Assembly (NCBI GenBank): GCA_030015575.1
Contig: JASDDO010000026.1
Span: 26,552,079-26,616,078, forward strand
Length of the DNA stretch: 64,000 bases
Direction: 5' to 3'
Origin: Agapanthus africanus
Lineage: Eukaryota > Streptophyta > Magnoliopsida > Asparagales > Amaryllidaceae
Below are positions 11,755 through 24,134 of this stretch, one piece after another. Position numbers and translations under genes: made by a program. The notes below the pieces were generated by a model. The model was not told where the DNA came from, searched no databases, and saw nothing but the letters and a program-made list of their open reading frames with translations. Positions within the stretch are counted from its first letter, which is position 1, and each line of letters begins with the position of its first letter.

Positions 11755-12397
11755 TGATGTGGCTCATAAACGAGCATTCCCCAAATCACGACACGTTGCA
11801 GATGGCGTGTCATCCGCAAAGCCTGCTAGACTCCTGAGGGCTACGGAGCTGGAACAAGTATGATGCAATTGGGACATTTTCGGCACCTTGTCTCCGAGGT
11901 TGCATCCGACCTTTCGGGGACCTCTCCGGAGTGCCTTCCCTATTTCGCCTAAACAACCATCCAACAGCTCTCCTCCGAGCAATCATATAGCCGAGCTTTC
12001 TTGGCCACCGAGCTATCCACCTATTCAACCGAGAGCACGGAGTCCAAGCGCCCCCGTAACGGCTCCATGTATCTCGCCACGACAAGATCTCCGCCGCTCC
12101 ACGACTTGCATCTCGCGCTAGCGTATCTCGCCATTAATAAGCGCATCCCGCTATTAATAGGCGTGTCCCGCCATCAGCGTGAACATGATGCAGAGGCGTA
12201 ACGGGCGGCGAGAATTTCATGCCGGTTCACCTTATGCGACCACTATATAAACCCCCTCCGCCAGACGACTAAGGTAAGTCAAATCGATTCCAATACGCCG
12301 CTACGCTGCCCTATATCTCAGTACTTGATCGTCGGAGGGTCCTACGGTGGTTCCCCACCCCGGGACTTCCCTTGCAGGTAGCCCGGTGTCAGTAACA
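11755..12397 (+). repeat. 3' LTR of Tat-C (~640 bp)
   Basis: The LTR starts TGATGTGGCTCATAAACG after the polypurine tract. A TATA box (TATATAA, 12244-12250) lies about 155 bp before the likely end, followed by a GTCGGAGGG segment and CCCACCCCGGGAC like the U5 of other Tat LTRs. The end is set at GTAACA (12397); a CA at 12404 is possible. No target duplication can be checked because the 5' half of the element is absent. It is unrelated to LTR-A and so belongs to another family. Confidence 0.7.
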
Positions 12398-14077
12398 TAT
12401 AACAATCCATTGAAAGCCACACGTTCAATTTTCACTCCCAATCACAACCGTTCAGAATCGCTTACAGAAAGATCGACGGGGGACAATAGCTGAGGGAGAT
12501 TTCGACCTCCATCAGGGATAAATATAGGGAGAAGAAAATGGCCAAGGTATTCCTTTAAAAAAAAGGGCTAGTTCGTTGTATTATTTAATTTCCTCTCCCT
12601 TTTCTCCCATGTTTTACCAGGAATAAAGTATTGTGTGAAATTGTTCATTATGTTTATTTTCAATGAAATGGTTAATTTATTTTAACACGTATTAATTAAT
12701 TCATACTTGATTCATCCATAACTTGACATTATCCCAGTCATAAAATTATTTAATGCAGTTAAAATAACATTTCTTGTCGAAAGAGAGAAAAGGACCCACG
12801 ATTTCATCGCTTCAATAGTTATTATATATAATTTGATGAAACCCCATGAATTATACAAGTAACATTTTTTTTTGCCTTTGGTGCAAAGGTACAAAGGTTT
12901 TACCATTTGAGACAACACACAATACAGCGGTAACAAAAAATAAAAAGGAAACCCCTCAAGATCCGGAAGAGCCAGTAATGTATGCATGGATCCGAGTTTC
13001 ATGATCTTTTACCCTAGTTATTAGTTCTATATTATTCTCTTCCGCTTCTCTCTTTTTCTCTCATTATCTTGCTTTCCTTTTTCCCCTTAATTTTTTTTGT
13101 AGTAGAAATTTCGGAAAACATAGTCAAGATATTTTGTCTTAGAGAAGCATATTGGTCCACTAAACTTTGCTAATTTAACCATCGTGAGATTTAGGTTCAC
13201 AGGCAAGAATCTTTTTTTTTAATCTAATGGTATATATGTATCGTATAATCTATAGCGGATCAATTGCCAGCTTATGCGTAATTACTTGACATCCGGTTTT
13301 ACAAACACCACACGCTAACATGATCAACAATAACTCAATTCAAAGGGTCTAACACAAGATTAAAAGATGAAAGAAAACAACTATTCCTATTTATCATACA
13401 CGCCGATAATAAAAAGAGATTTAATTTAGAAATTGAAATTAATTATTAAATTATCAATTAACTATTTTGATGACCTTCAATTAATCCATGACCCCTTAAA
13501 TTGATTACTTCATCAGTAGTTTTTAGCCCTTTTTGTGTGAAAGCATGCAACCTACTGAAATTCATTTTTTGCATTTAAGGAAAGTTGATGCCAAAATTTT
13601 CTGATACTGATTTTCTTCTTTAAAAAATCAAATTTTAAATTTTTTTAATAAAAAGAAAAATAAAAAAACAGCCTGACGACAGTAAGGGCCCCATGCCAAG
13701 CTGGCAGGGGAACCAATACATGCTCTCCACCAAAGTTCCAGTCAAACCCCCGCACCGTCAATTCATTAATAACTCATTCATTCCCCCTTTCATCTGGCCG
13801 GGCCGGTCTGGTCCGGTCCGCTTCATCCCCATTCTAATTAACCACCATTGATTAATTTAATCACCGATTCACCTCTTAATCCCAAATTCCCAAAAGGTTA
13901 ACCTCTCCTCCACCGCATTCATTGCCTTCCCCCTCCTCATCTTTCCACCAACCAACACAACGGAACGGCGCCTCGTTCGTGGGCCCACCACCCCTTCTCT
14001 CATAATTTTATTCAAATACTAAAATCCACAGGTCCTTTTCTGCAAAACTCCAACCCCCGTTCACGCGTGTCCTTTCC
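12398..14077. other. AT-rich intergenic DNA upstream of the epimerase gene
   Basis: No open frame with recognisable product and no clear repeat border was found. Short T- and A-runs and ordinary AT-rich plant spacer are present. From about 13690 to 14100 base composition shifts to C-rich, typical of a proximal promoter. Confidence 0.6.
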
Positions 14078-14078
14078 T

Positions 14079-14088
14079 TATTTATATC
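14079..14088 (+). promoter_or_regulatory. Probable TATA box of the epimerase gene
   Basis: TATTTATATC is followed by a pyrimidine-rich CTCCTTCCTCACCTCATCTCC stretch, the usual setting of a plant core promoter with a Y patch. It lies about 180 bp before the start codon, giving a 5' leader of roughly 140-150 nt. Confidence 0.5.
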
Positions 14089-14261
14089 TCCTTCCTCACC
14101 TCATCTCCTAAGTAGGCGGTGCAAGGCGCTGTGGAAAAGGAGGAAAAAAACAAAACTCAAAAAACAGCCTGCAACTTTAAGAAATCAAAAATAAAAAGTA
14201 AAAAACCAAAGCTTTCATAATTTCGTGCAGGATTTCAATTCAATTCAATTCAGATTCGACG

Positions 14262-15578
14262 ATGAAGATGAGGATATTGGAGGAGGAGCTGTTCCCGTCG
14301 ACGCCGGGGAAGGTGAAGATGGAGAGGGCCCACACGGCGATGAACCGGCAATTCAGCCGGTGCTTCGCGTCGACGAGCACCATGTTCCTGTGGGCCCTCT
14401 TCCTCATCGCCCTCACCGCCTCCTACCTCAGCTTCCAGTCCTTCGTCGACACCTCCTCCAAGTACTTCACCGCCTCCTGGGGCGGCCTCCACTGGGAGAA
14501 GCAGATCCGCTCCTCCGCCCTCTCCCGCCGCCGCCAGGACGACGACGACGCCCTCTCCGTCCTCGTCACCGGCGCCGCCGGCTTCATCGGCAGCCACGCC
14601 TCCCTCGCCCTCAAGAAGCGCGGCGACGGCGTCGTGGGCCTCGACAACTTCAACTCCTACTACGACCCCTCCCTGAAAAAGGCTAGAAAAGGCTTGCTTG
14701 CCTCCCACGGCATCTTCGTCGTGGAGGGGGACATCAACGACGGCAGGCTGTTGGCCAAGCTCTTCGACGTCGTCCCCTTCACGCACGTGCTCCACCTCGC
14801 CGCCCAGGCCGGGGTCCGCTACGCCATCGAGAACCCAGCCTCGTACGTCCACTCCAACATCGCCGGCCTCGTCACGCTTCTAGAGGCCTGCAAGGCCGCG
14901 GATCCGCAGCCCGCCATCGTCTGGGCCTCCTCCTCCTCCGTCTACGGCCTCAACGACAAGGTGCCCTTCTCCGAATCAGATCGGACCGATCAGCCCGCTT
15001 CGCTCTACGCCGCCACGAAGAAAGCCGGCGAGGAGATCACCCACACTTACAACCACATCTACGGGCTGTCCATCACCGGGTTGAGATTCTTCACCGTTTA
15101 CGGCCCCTGGGGACGACCCGACATGGCCTACTTCTCCTTCACCAGGAACATCCTTCAAGGGAAGCCCATCACCGTCTACAGAGGCAAGAATCGGGTCGAT
15201 CTGGCTCGTGATTTCACCTACATCGACGACATTGTGAAGGGCTGCTTGGGCTCCTTGGACACGGCGTCTAAAAGCACCGGCAGCGGCGGGAAGAAGAAGG
15301 GCCCGGCCCAGTACCGGATCTTCAATCTAGGGAACACGTCCCCTGTGACGGTGCCCAAGCTGGTCTCGATCCTGGAGAAGCATTTGAACCTCAAGGCCAA
15401 GAAGAACATCGTCGAGATGCCTGGCAACGGCGACGTGCCCTTCACTCATGCCAACATCAGCGCGGCGAGGGCTCAATTGGGGTACAAGCCGACGACCAAC
15501 CTGGAAGCGGGGTTGAACAAGTTTGTGAAATGGTACCTCTCTTACTATGGGTATGCCAGGGGAGGCAAGAATTTGTAA
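14262..15578 (+). CDS. GAE: UDP-glucuronate 4-epimerase (GAE family), 438 aa
   Basis: This enzyme interconverts UDP-glucuronate and UDP-galacturonate, supplying galacturonate for pectin; the plant family is Golgi-anchored. Residues 1-40 are a cytosolic tail containing ELFPSTPGK, and about 41-60 form one membrane helix (type II anchor). The extended SDR domain then follows: NAD-binding GAAGFIG (104-110), the SSSSVYG strand (223-229), the catalytic Tyr/Lys pair YAATK (249-253), and the family signature RFFTVYGPWGRPDM (275-288). The length fits plant GAEs (about 430-460) and there is no intron, as usual in the family. The start is the first Met of the open frame; Met3 is an alternative. The N-terminal tail resembles the GAE1/GAE6 type rather than the others (moderate confidence). 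Third positions are strongly G/C, falling toward the 3' end. It is the only apparently intact host gene in the window. Confidence 0.96.
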   Translation: MKMRILEEELFPSTPGKVKMERAHTAMNRQFSRCFASTSTMFLWALFLIALTASYLSFQSFVDTSSKYFTASWGGLHWEKQIRSSALSRRRQDDDDALSVLVTGAAGFIGSHASLALKKRGDGVVGLDNFNSYYDPSLKKARKGLLASHGIFVVEGDINDGRLLAKLFDVVPFTHVLHLAAQAGVRYAIENPASYVHSNIAGLVTLLEACKAADPQPAIVWASSSSVYGLNDKVPFSESDRTDQPASLYAATKKAGEEITHTYNHIYGLSITGLRFFTVYGPWGRPDMAYFSFTRNILQGKPITVYRGKNRVDLARDFTYIDDIVKGCLGSLDTASKSTGSGGKKKGPAQYRIFNLGNTSPVTVPKLVSILEKHLNLKAKKNIVEMPGNGDVPFTHANISAARAQLGYKPTTNLEAGLNKFVKWYLSYYGYARGGKNL

Positions 15579-15839
15579 ATTTTTAATTTTTAATTTTTAA
15601 TTTTTCTTTGGGGGTAAAGATTTGGATTTTGATATTGGTAGAAAGGCTTTTTTGTTAATGTCCCGAAAAATACTGATTCTTTGCCTAGTGGATGAGACGG
15701 GAATGCGAAGGAGAAGAAGATGGAAGGTTGCTGCTGATGTTACTTTATTACTACTCTTTTTTGGGGTTTTATTGTCAAAACAATCTTTTTGCAATTATTA
15801 TTATTTCTCAAAGCTTTGTTGTTGGGCAAATAGGGTGAG
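15579..15839 (+). other. 3' flank of the epimerase gene
   Basis: Directly after the stop come about four TAATTTT-type repeats (15579-15605), then AT-rich sequence. No canonical AATAAA was found close by, so the polyadenylation site is not defined. hAT-derived DNA begins around 15840. Confidence 0.5.
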
Positions 15840-16106
15840 TTAGCCGTGACTTGCCTCGTTGCTGACGTGGATGAGTCAACGAGTTGACTTGCCTCGTCCT
15901 CGGTGTTCCGTTCGTAAAATCCTCGATGTTGCCTCGCTCAAGTTCGTCTCGTCTAACTTGTCCTTCGCCTCACCTCGTCAGCTCGTTTTGATTCGTCTCG
16001 ACTCGTTTCGACTCGCTGACTCGTCTTAACTCGGTCGCTGTCTCGCCTCGAAACCCACATCCAACAGTCCACAACGGTTAGATATTTCATTTTTTTTCTG
16101 GTTTCA

Positions 16107-16250
16107 TGAGACGGCTCATGACCATTCTTGAGCCAGCTCGATCCTTTTTTGAGACGGCTCAGTCCATTTAAGCCGGCTCAAGATACGTCTGAAAATTTAT
16201 ATTCTTCTATATTTTTTTGAGACGGCTCACAGTCCTTTTGAGCCGGCTCA
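16107..16250. repeat. Subterminal palindrome cluster (GAGACGGCTC / GAGCCGGCTC)
   Basis: TGAGACGGCTCA occurs at 16107, 16150 and 16218. Related TGAGCCGGCTCA-type copies occur near 16129, 16168 and 16239. They alternate at intervals of about 20-50 bp and each is a dyad. In hAT elements such clusters are transposase-binding sites; that role here is inferred. Confidence 0.7.
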
Positions 16251-16790
16251 AAATATACCGCATAGCAAATGAAGCAACCCGCTTCGTCTCGAAACCCCAT
16301 CCAACGGTCAAAATTCGCCTTGCTTCGTCTCGAAAACCCCATCCAACAGTCGGCTACGCTGGATTCTAGGTGATTTGACTCGTCTCACTACGCTTCGCAA
16401 CGGCTACAATATTTTAAAAAATTCCAAAACCCTATAAATACAATCCCACCGCCATTTCTTCTCATTTCAAATCTTTTTCTCTATCAAATTAAAAAAAATA
16501 ACATTTCTCAACTCTCAACTCTAATTTTCAAGCTTTGAAGAATTGAAACTCCGACTCCGAGTTTTCGACGCTCCGACCGACTCATTCTGCTCTACTGCTA
16601 TTCTGAAATTCTGCTCTCTTTATTGTTTCTTGTTTTTATTTTATTAGCCATCTTTTTGCGGTTAAATTGGTATTGCCGGTGTTGTAATGTTTTGTATTTA
16701 ATTTTTTTAATTAGTTAAAAAATTATACGGAGGGTTATTCCAATACGCATCAAACCCTAGTTCATAATCCTGAATTAGAAACACAAGTAG

Positions 16791-17330
16791 GAGGATCCAA
16801 AGCTACATCTAGAGAATCTAGAAAACGTTCGTTTAAAAGTAATGTTTGGGACCGCTATACAACTGAAAAGAGAGAAGGTATTAGATATGCAGTTTGCAAA
16901 TATTGTGTCACTGCACATACACATAAGAAAGTTATCGGTACCGATACTTTACATAAACATGTAAAAAAAACTTAGATAGCATGGTTGGTTCCTACTACAC
17001 AAAATCTCAAATTTATTTCTCTGGTGAAGCTTTTTTCCAATATAATCATGATTTAAATATCGAAAAAATGGCAAGATTTGTTATGGCAGATGAACACGTT
17101 CTCGGATTCGGAGAAAATCAAGCTTTGGAACGATACGTTCAAAGGGCATTACAACAGTGATACGAAAGGATTTCAAGAAGTACGCTTAAAATTCGTTGTT
17201 TTAGGCTCTATAACGGGGGTAAAAAGGTATTAATTGTTACTCCTGCTTCTTTAGATACCATTGTTTCATTTGAACCGATAGAAAAGAACTTTCCGGGTTT
17301 GTGTTACTGCACATTAGATAGATTCTAACT
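16791..17330 (+). pseudogene. hAT transposase fragment with BED zinc finger
   Basis: The first frame gives a basic run, VWDRYTT, then AVCKYC and DTLHKHV, which is the C-x2-C ... H-x-H pattern of a BED finger (about 16842-16970). After a stop and a frame change, a second block contains IEKMARFVMADEH and YERISRSTLKIRCFRLY, a region conserved after the BED finger in plant hAT transposases. The catalytic core and dimerisation domain are absent. Stops occur at about 16974 and 17158. It is a dead fragment. Confidence 0.7.
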
Positions 17331-17527
17331 GGAATTTGCAAAAAAAGAATTATTGATTTTAGACAATTTTAATTCCTGCATAGTGCTTTTAATATAACTT
17401 CTAAAATTAGATCTATTTTAGAATAATAACATTGTGTAAATAATTTTTTTCTATTTCTTTCGATAATACTAACAACAATAATTCTACTATTACTGTACTT
17501 ATTAGGCTGTGCAAACTAATTTGCAAC

Positions 17528-20500
17528 TGTTTACCGCCAGAAACCGGATCGAGGCGCGGGGAGCACGTCTAGCTTGAATACCGAGGCAGGTGCTATATGG
17601 AACATATTATCACGATCCGAAATATTAGCTCGTGATTGACACTTGAATCATATGAAGTCTATAGGACCCCATCTAATTCAAGTAAACCAAAAAATCCCAG
17701 AAATCTAAACTATTTTAAGGAAGAAGTGAAGAAAAGTAGTTTTAAAACAAGTGGTTTTAAAAACATAAGCCGAAGTATGCATTTTTAAATCCCAAGTCTT
17801 TTCTGAAAATTTCGGCAGAGTTTCCTTTGTAAATACTGGCCCCAAACGGGGTACAACATGAATAATATATGCACAATGATAAAAGGCATCCCCAAGCGGG
17901 AGCTAGCTCTTCGTCAATCAACGGTCACAACCACGCAAGCAATATAATATACAACGCCGAAGGACGAGGATCAAAACTCAAAAGGAAACTCAAAATCAAC
18001 AAGAAAACCATACTAATACAATGCGTGACTCTAAGGTCGAAAGAATATACAACTGGTTTTCTAAGTCTGAAATAAATGTACAAGTCTGGTTGATGGAGTT
18101 TACTAGATACAACTGAATATAAATAAGTACAATGGTGGTCACGATGCGAGTGAACCCACCTACCAAAGCAATCACCCGGAATGAACCTATGTGCCAGCGA
18201 TGCCGCTACGGATCCACGCGGTCAACCTGCAAGAACTGTGGCACAACGGGGGTGAGTTGCCAACTCGTGAATAGAAAAACAACTACAGATAGAAATCGAA
18301 TAAACAACGACTCCTAAATCAATTATATCATAAAGGTAATACTATGATATCTAGGGTGACCATGTCTGCATATGTGCCAACCATGTAATCAAAGCCTATG
18401 AGCATACGGATATCATCCAACAATATAATCAATGTATGTATGCATGTGGATCTCGTCCAACCATATGATCAATGTAAGTATGCAAGTGGATCCCGTCCAC
18501 GTATCAACCAATGACACAACATCATGCATATAAATATCATAAAAGCATATGCATGAAAATATGAGGATATGATCAACATATGTCCCTCGCGACACTACAA
18601 ATCATGGAACCTGAGTGTCCAGCATCGACACTCGAAACATCATGAAACCCGTGCCCAGCACGTAAATCCTCATATCTCTCGGGCTCCATCAGTCCGGATC
18701 GGCCTATATCATCTCTCGACTCCTGTCGGTATCCTCCGGATAGCCGCCAGGTACAACCAATTACCGGTAGATACTAGCCACCCTGCTAGGCTCATCGTCT
18801 ACTCCACGAAAAACATTTCTTGCCCCGGGGAACCATACCGGGTCCACCATGAACGCGCAAACGGATCATCCGCCTCCTCGAATCAGGTTTCACATATCAC
18901 ACGTCTCAGAACCGAGAAAACGCATGGTGGACGCACTGAAATATCATATCAAGAGAAACCGGGTTTTTAAAACAATACATACTTTCTTTTGAAATAACCA
19001 CGGTTCTCAAATTCAGAAATCTCATGAAAACAACATATCTCAATGCGTATAATCGTAAAGTATGATGTATGCGACATAAAAAAAAGTAAGCATATCAATA
19101 TATCATGCAACATGGAGTAAGTAATATCCACATGTCGAGGGAAAGCCGCATTTTTAAATGAATCCAGTTTTTAAAATATATCTTGCGGTTATCAATTTCT
19201 CCTAAGTCAAATGCAACATCGTATAAGGTGCATATGTAACTATGGCAAGTAAACTATGTAAGGAGTCATATCATGATGCAGCAATTCTACTGTGTAGTGA
19301 CATGGCAATTATCGACGATGAAGTGTGTAAGCCGACAAATCTGTGTAAGTGTAACATACGCATCATCGATAATGGTGCAGGTGTACTAGCACATGTATAA
19401 GCAATGCGATGAGAATGACATGAATGCAACATAAGGTAAATTATCAGCTAAAAGCTATAAGGTATACATATCTAACATGGCCGAGTCTGTGAATCTATTA
19501 ATCGGCATTTAGCCTCACAACATCACGTACGGTATAATCCATCGTACGACATCCTCTAGTTAAGGGTAAGGATCAATCGTCATAAAACTCATCACGTACG
19601 GAAAATTATCGTACGGCGTCATTAAACCATCCGGGAACCTATCATCCTATATGACAATGAGGGGTACGGACCTAACGTCTCGTACGACATATCACACATG
19701 ATTCACAACATTTATATATCTCTATATACCTACATCCCAGGTCGCATCCATAACAATCTCATATCGAGGGACCGGCAAATGTATCAATCATTTCAATCGA
19801 CTCGCATCTGTATACCAATATATCCATCAAGTCATCATATCACATCGTATATTCTTTTCATCGCAATTATGTCTCACATCAAGTCCATTTTATATATGCA
19901 TTATACCCTACACATCAATTTTCATGTTACTCTCAAACTCATACTATTCTAGTATAAGTACAATTTTATAAGTCGTGATTCACATTCATTTTTCATGTCC
20001 TTATAGTTTTCATCTCATATCTTCATATGTATATATATTCAATCATTCATCTTTAACTATCTCTTAACCATAACCCTAGATTCCTAATCTAGGTTTCCTT
20101 ACCCATATTCTATATATATAAATCGGTTTCCATCAAGTTTGCGGGGGTACTATACGCCATCCACCCGACTTCCCCCGTAGATATAGATCTACTCACTTGC
20201 TCTACGCTTGCCGTTGCCGACGTCGCCACGCGCTTGCTTGTCGTCTCGAAGTTCTCGTGGGGTAGCTACACATCATAACACATCGTAACGCATTAAAATC
20301 CAAACCGCAATCGAAACGACACACGAAACACTCATAGGTTAAAACTTATGGTCTACTCTCCCAATTCAACCAAATAACAGCCGATAGAGACGTACAGACG
20401 TCATGTAATCGAGATAAAACACAAATACTAAAATCCAGAATTCAAAACACGTAAAATATAACCCCGAATCAAAACAGCAACTCATGAAAATAGTCTCAGA

Positions 20501-22130
20501 TTTTGTTTAAGGCGAAAACAAGATAAGCAAACAATACTGGGGTGAAGTATATAGGGTATATGATCTACAGAAGCAACCTGGACACCAAATTCTACAATGT
20601 GGACTGCCAAACCCATGCAAAATCCGGCCTACTCGGATTTTCAGGGGAGATGGGGTCTCGTCTTTGTAGGGTGGTCTCATGGTGCTCTAATTAGGCCTCT
20701 GAAGTTGTTTATTTTTCCAGTAAAATTCCCAGGTTATACCAGATTTCCCTGCACCCACTAATAACTCACAAACCGACATGAAAGTTTCTGTTTTTGGGTT
20801 TCAGATTTTAGTTCAAGTATGGTCTGGGTTTCTAACACCATGGGAGGGTCTAAGGTCACCAATACGGTTCAATAACACAACCACAACTCAAAATTCCCCC
20901 AAACCTCATCTAGGAATTTCAAAGTTCACTAAACTTCACTAAACCGGTTTTAAACTTGAATAGAGGCTAAAGAAATTGAAATACTACACTTAATGTGTAA
21001 GAAATAGCTCATTTGGCAACTCAAGAATTTTTCTTGAGTTGCCCAAGTCTCCAAAATCCATCCTTTCTCGGTCCAAAGTGCTTGAAATGGTCTTGTGCAT
21101 GTTTTTATTGAAATGGAGATGAACTTTTGAGTTGATTTGGGGTGTGATTGTGAGGATGAAGAGGGGGAGGGAGATGGGAAGCAGCCATGGTGAGTGAGGA
21201 GAAAGAATGATGAAGATGATGAAGATGAGGACAATGGTCTAAGGTCAAAATGAACCCCTTTCCTTCTCTCTCTTGTCCATACCTCTCACTATTCTTTTCT
21301 TTTCTTCTTCATTTCTCTCTCTTTAAAATAAAACCAAACCCAAATGACAAATAAAGATAACCCATAATGGACAATTACAACAAATGTGAAAAAATGACAC
21401 GGTGCATGTCATGTGCACAAATCCGGCTTAAAACACGATTAGCGATATTTAATCGCGATTAGTATTAAAATAGTGTATAATAAATCATAAAATTTCATAA
21501 TTTTCTTAAATCCAATAAAGCACCTTCTTTTTAGTAATTTCTAAAATTTTCCAATTTTTTCCCAATTTATCGGTATTTAATTATACCGCCATGTTAAAAT
21601 ATTCATAAAAATTATTATTTAATTGTAAAATTTCCCAAAAATAATATTTTTTTTTTCTGAAATATTACACATATCCATCCACTTCTCTGAAAATACCAAG
21701 TTGATTTATTGCACCGTATATCGGAGGTTTGGATGGATATGACCGCTGTAACTGAATTTTTCAAATTCCCCCTCAATGATAAGGAGTTTTTGATTGTTGA
21801 GACGATTTTTCCTGCAGGCGCAAGCCCGTGCAGTTAATTACCTTATCGCCAAGCGATAACAATTTTCTCTATTCCAGATATTTCACTTCGTGTCGTGTTA
21901 TGGTTTGTTTATTTTGGGTTGTCCTTGGATTATATACAGAGACTAATTTATGTCGTCGTCCGTTAAGTGTGGATTAGTCCAAATCCGTACATATTAGATT
22001 TGGAGTGAACTTAGATCGCATAGCTCATATAAATGAGATCTATCAGTTCACGGGATATTTGGGTTTGATCTAAGAATCGTTAGTCGTATATAAGACTAAG
22101 ATCAACTTAGATGATATGAGCTAAGGATCG
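17528..22130 (-). repeat. LTR-A copy 4, 5'-truncated and split by a solo LTR
   Basis: 17528-17607 starts TGTTTACCGCCAGAAACC and aligns with the first 80 bp of the LTR at 27425 (TGTTCTCCACCGAAAGACC). The alignment resumes at 21670 (ACCAAGTTGATTTAT..., CCTGCAGGCGCAAGCCC, GATTAGTCCAAATCCG) and runs to about 22130, where another element begins. Orientation equals that of Tat-A. The part holding the palindromes and TATA box is missing. Confidence 0.85.
17608..21669 (-). mobile_element. Solo LTR of chromovirus (Del/Tekay-like) type, 4.1 kb, TSD CATAT
   Basis: Perfect 5-bp duplications CATAT lie at 17603-17607 and 21670-21674. On the minus strand it begins TGTAATATTTCAG and ends GGATCGTGATA (terminal CA changed to TA). 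A TGTAA start and a CGTGACA-like end fit Del/Tekay-type Ty3-gypsy LTRs. Removing it joins the two halves of LTR-A copy 4 without loss, which independently confirms both borders. Inside there is no coding sequence; short ORFs read from it are not supported. Confidence 0.88.
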
Positions 22131-22268
22131 TGTAATTCCCAGTTCCTTGTATTTTCTCCATATTTTCTTATAAATATTTTCCCCAAATTTTTTCTTACAA
22201 ATTCTATTTTCCTATCTCTAATTTTAACCTAACTCTAAAATTTTTAAAACCCTAATTAACCCAAACTT

Positions 22269-22354
<86 letters not shown>

Positions 22355-24134
22355 CCCTAATATTTAACACCTTCCTCAAGCCCCGGCCCAAGACCACGAA
22401 CCCACTCCCTAACTCATACCCATACCCGACCCGACTCGAACCCACTCCTTCCATCCTTTTCTTTCATTCTTTCTTTCCATCTTCCTTTCTTCTTTCCCTA
22501 TTTTCGAAGCCAACGGCTACTTCCTTTTCCTTTGCCCACGCCCGCGAGAACCATTCGCCTCCACGACCTTGCCTTCGACCTCAACCGACTCTGAGATCCC
22601 CCGTGCTTATCCCTTCAACCGAGCCCCATTTCCCTTCTTCTTCCTCTTCCTCATGAGCTCCCGTCCTCGTCGCCCCCGTCCCTCACAACTGCCGCAAGAT
22701 TTGTTCTCTCCACGACCTCGCCTCTCCTCCAACGATCTTCCCGAGATCCTCTCGCCTACCCCCACAAAATCTCAACGTCTCTCTCTATCCCTCTCTCTAA
22801 ATCTAGCTCTCTTTCTTATCCTCTCTCCATATCCACTCTCTCTTTCTCTCCCACCGCCGGCTCACCCCCGCTGCCACCACCGACCTCTCCTCGTCGACAC
22901 CACCACCCCCACCGACCTCCGCCACAACCACCCCCGTCTCTTTCGCCGGACCCACAACACCCCTAAGAGACCATGCAGCTGCCATCGTCAACTTCCACCG
23001 GTCGCTTCCTAACCGTCGACCGCCTCTACATTGCCTCCGGCCGATCCCTTCGTCGATGACCACGCCCTCGACCTCCCTGCACCACTCCATCCAACGGCTA
23101 AGCCCAAAACCCCGCGCCAAGCTAGAGCCGAGGCCTAACTTACCGTGGCCGTAGACTGTTGCTGTGCCGCCATCATCTCCAGGCATGTGAAAATCTTCAC
23201 TTGCATTTCATGCTATAATAGATATAAACTAAAGATATTACTTTATAGCTAGATACAAAAATAAAAGATTTAACAATATTATATACACACACACACACAC
23301 ACACACTTGAATTTGGTATAGCGAACCACCGTGACATTCTATTTTGAGTAGAGCCTGACTAGGGATTATTACTGTGATGATAACACGTATAAGTTAAGTG
23401 ATTAACATTTAATTCAACTCATTAGAGGAAACGGTAAATTCGATCGATAACCAAATGTTTGTCTTAGGTGTTCGATGTGAACCCTAAGCGAAAACCTAAT
23501 CGAATATGGCGGAACTTATGACTATTAGATTCCTTTAGTGATAATGAATAACAAGTAAAAAGTTAGGTTAAAAATACGGACCTTAACACCATGAAATGAC
23601 ACCCCCATTTAGATCCGTCAAATCTGAAATTCCTCGCACACGTAGCTTATGAAAATCATTATAAATTATATACATACTGGAATGTTGTGTTTGAGAGCTT
23701 GTATCGAAGACGAATCGACATCCTAGAACCCTCTGTATTTTATATTTCGATATTGTTATAACACAATGAAGAAAACTGAATGAAATTACGGCTCTGGACC
23801 ACAGTCCAGATCAGTATTTCATGTTGACACCTAATTCTAATTATTTGAATTGCTCTGTATGAAAATTAAATTATGCGGAATCCTATACCGTTGTGAATAT
23901 AATCCTGTTAGCTAGCTATAGATGATGGTTTCGTTCAATTAAACTGTCGTTTGATATTTTAATTGTATTTTAAACCGTCGATGTGTACTGCAGTTTAGTA
24001 CAGAGACGGATTGGATACCCTAACATTAAACGGTGCATATCTCCCAACATACAACGGATATTGTCGATCCGTCTAGTGAATTGAAAATATAATAGATAAA
24101 TCTAAATATTATCTAACTGTAGCGTCGCCTAACT
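22131..24134 (+). repeat. Probable partial chromovirus-type LTR with microsatellites
   Basis: TGTAATTCCCAGTTCC at 22131 resembles the LTR starts at 54428 (TGTAACAATCC) and, reversed, at 52604 (TGTAACACCC). It follows truncated LTR-A sequence. A C/T-rich block (22440-23010) resembles, reversed, the CTCTCT-rich part of the LTR at 50428-52604. No CA end with a matching flank was found, so it is probably truncated before the copia LTR at 24135. Proline/serine-rich ORFs in the C/T-rich block are low-complexity artefacts. Confidence 0.45.
22270..22351. repeat. Compound (CA)n(TA)n microsatellite
   Basis: About 21 CA units pass directly into about 19 TA units. A second, short CA run lies at 23284-23307. 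These are likely polymorphic. Confidence 0.97.

Larger units (their letters stand above)
15840..17527 (+). mobile_element. Degraded hAT-type DNA transposon region
   Basis: The segment between the epimerase 3' flank and LTR-A copy 4 contains CTCG-rich degenerate repeats (15850-16070), a cluster of short palindromes (16107-16250), then remnants of a hAT transposase (16791-17330). Clustered subterminal motifs followed by a BED-type zinc finger are the usual layout of Ac/Tam3-like elements. I could not identify convincing terminal inverted repeats or the 8-bp target duplication, so the ends are approximate. Confidence 0.55.

Noticed and set aside
14225-14883. ORFs on both strands overlapping the epimerase gene
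   Set aside because: They are other-frame readings of very GC-rich coding sequence, with low-complexity Arg/Pro or Gly/Val/Glu composition.
17869-21234. Short ORFs within the 4.1-kb solo LTR
   Set aside because: No domains; they lie entirely within an LTR bounded by a target duplication.
22224-23186. Ser/Pro-rich and Val/Tyr repeat ORFs
   Set aside because: They translate the CA/TA microsatellite and a C/T-rich block; no conserved motif.
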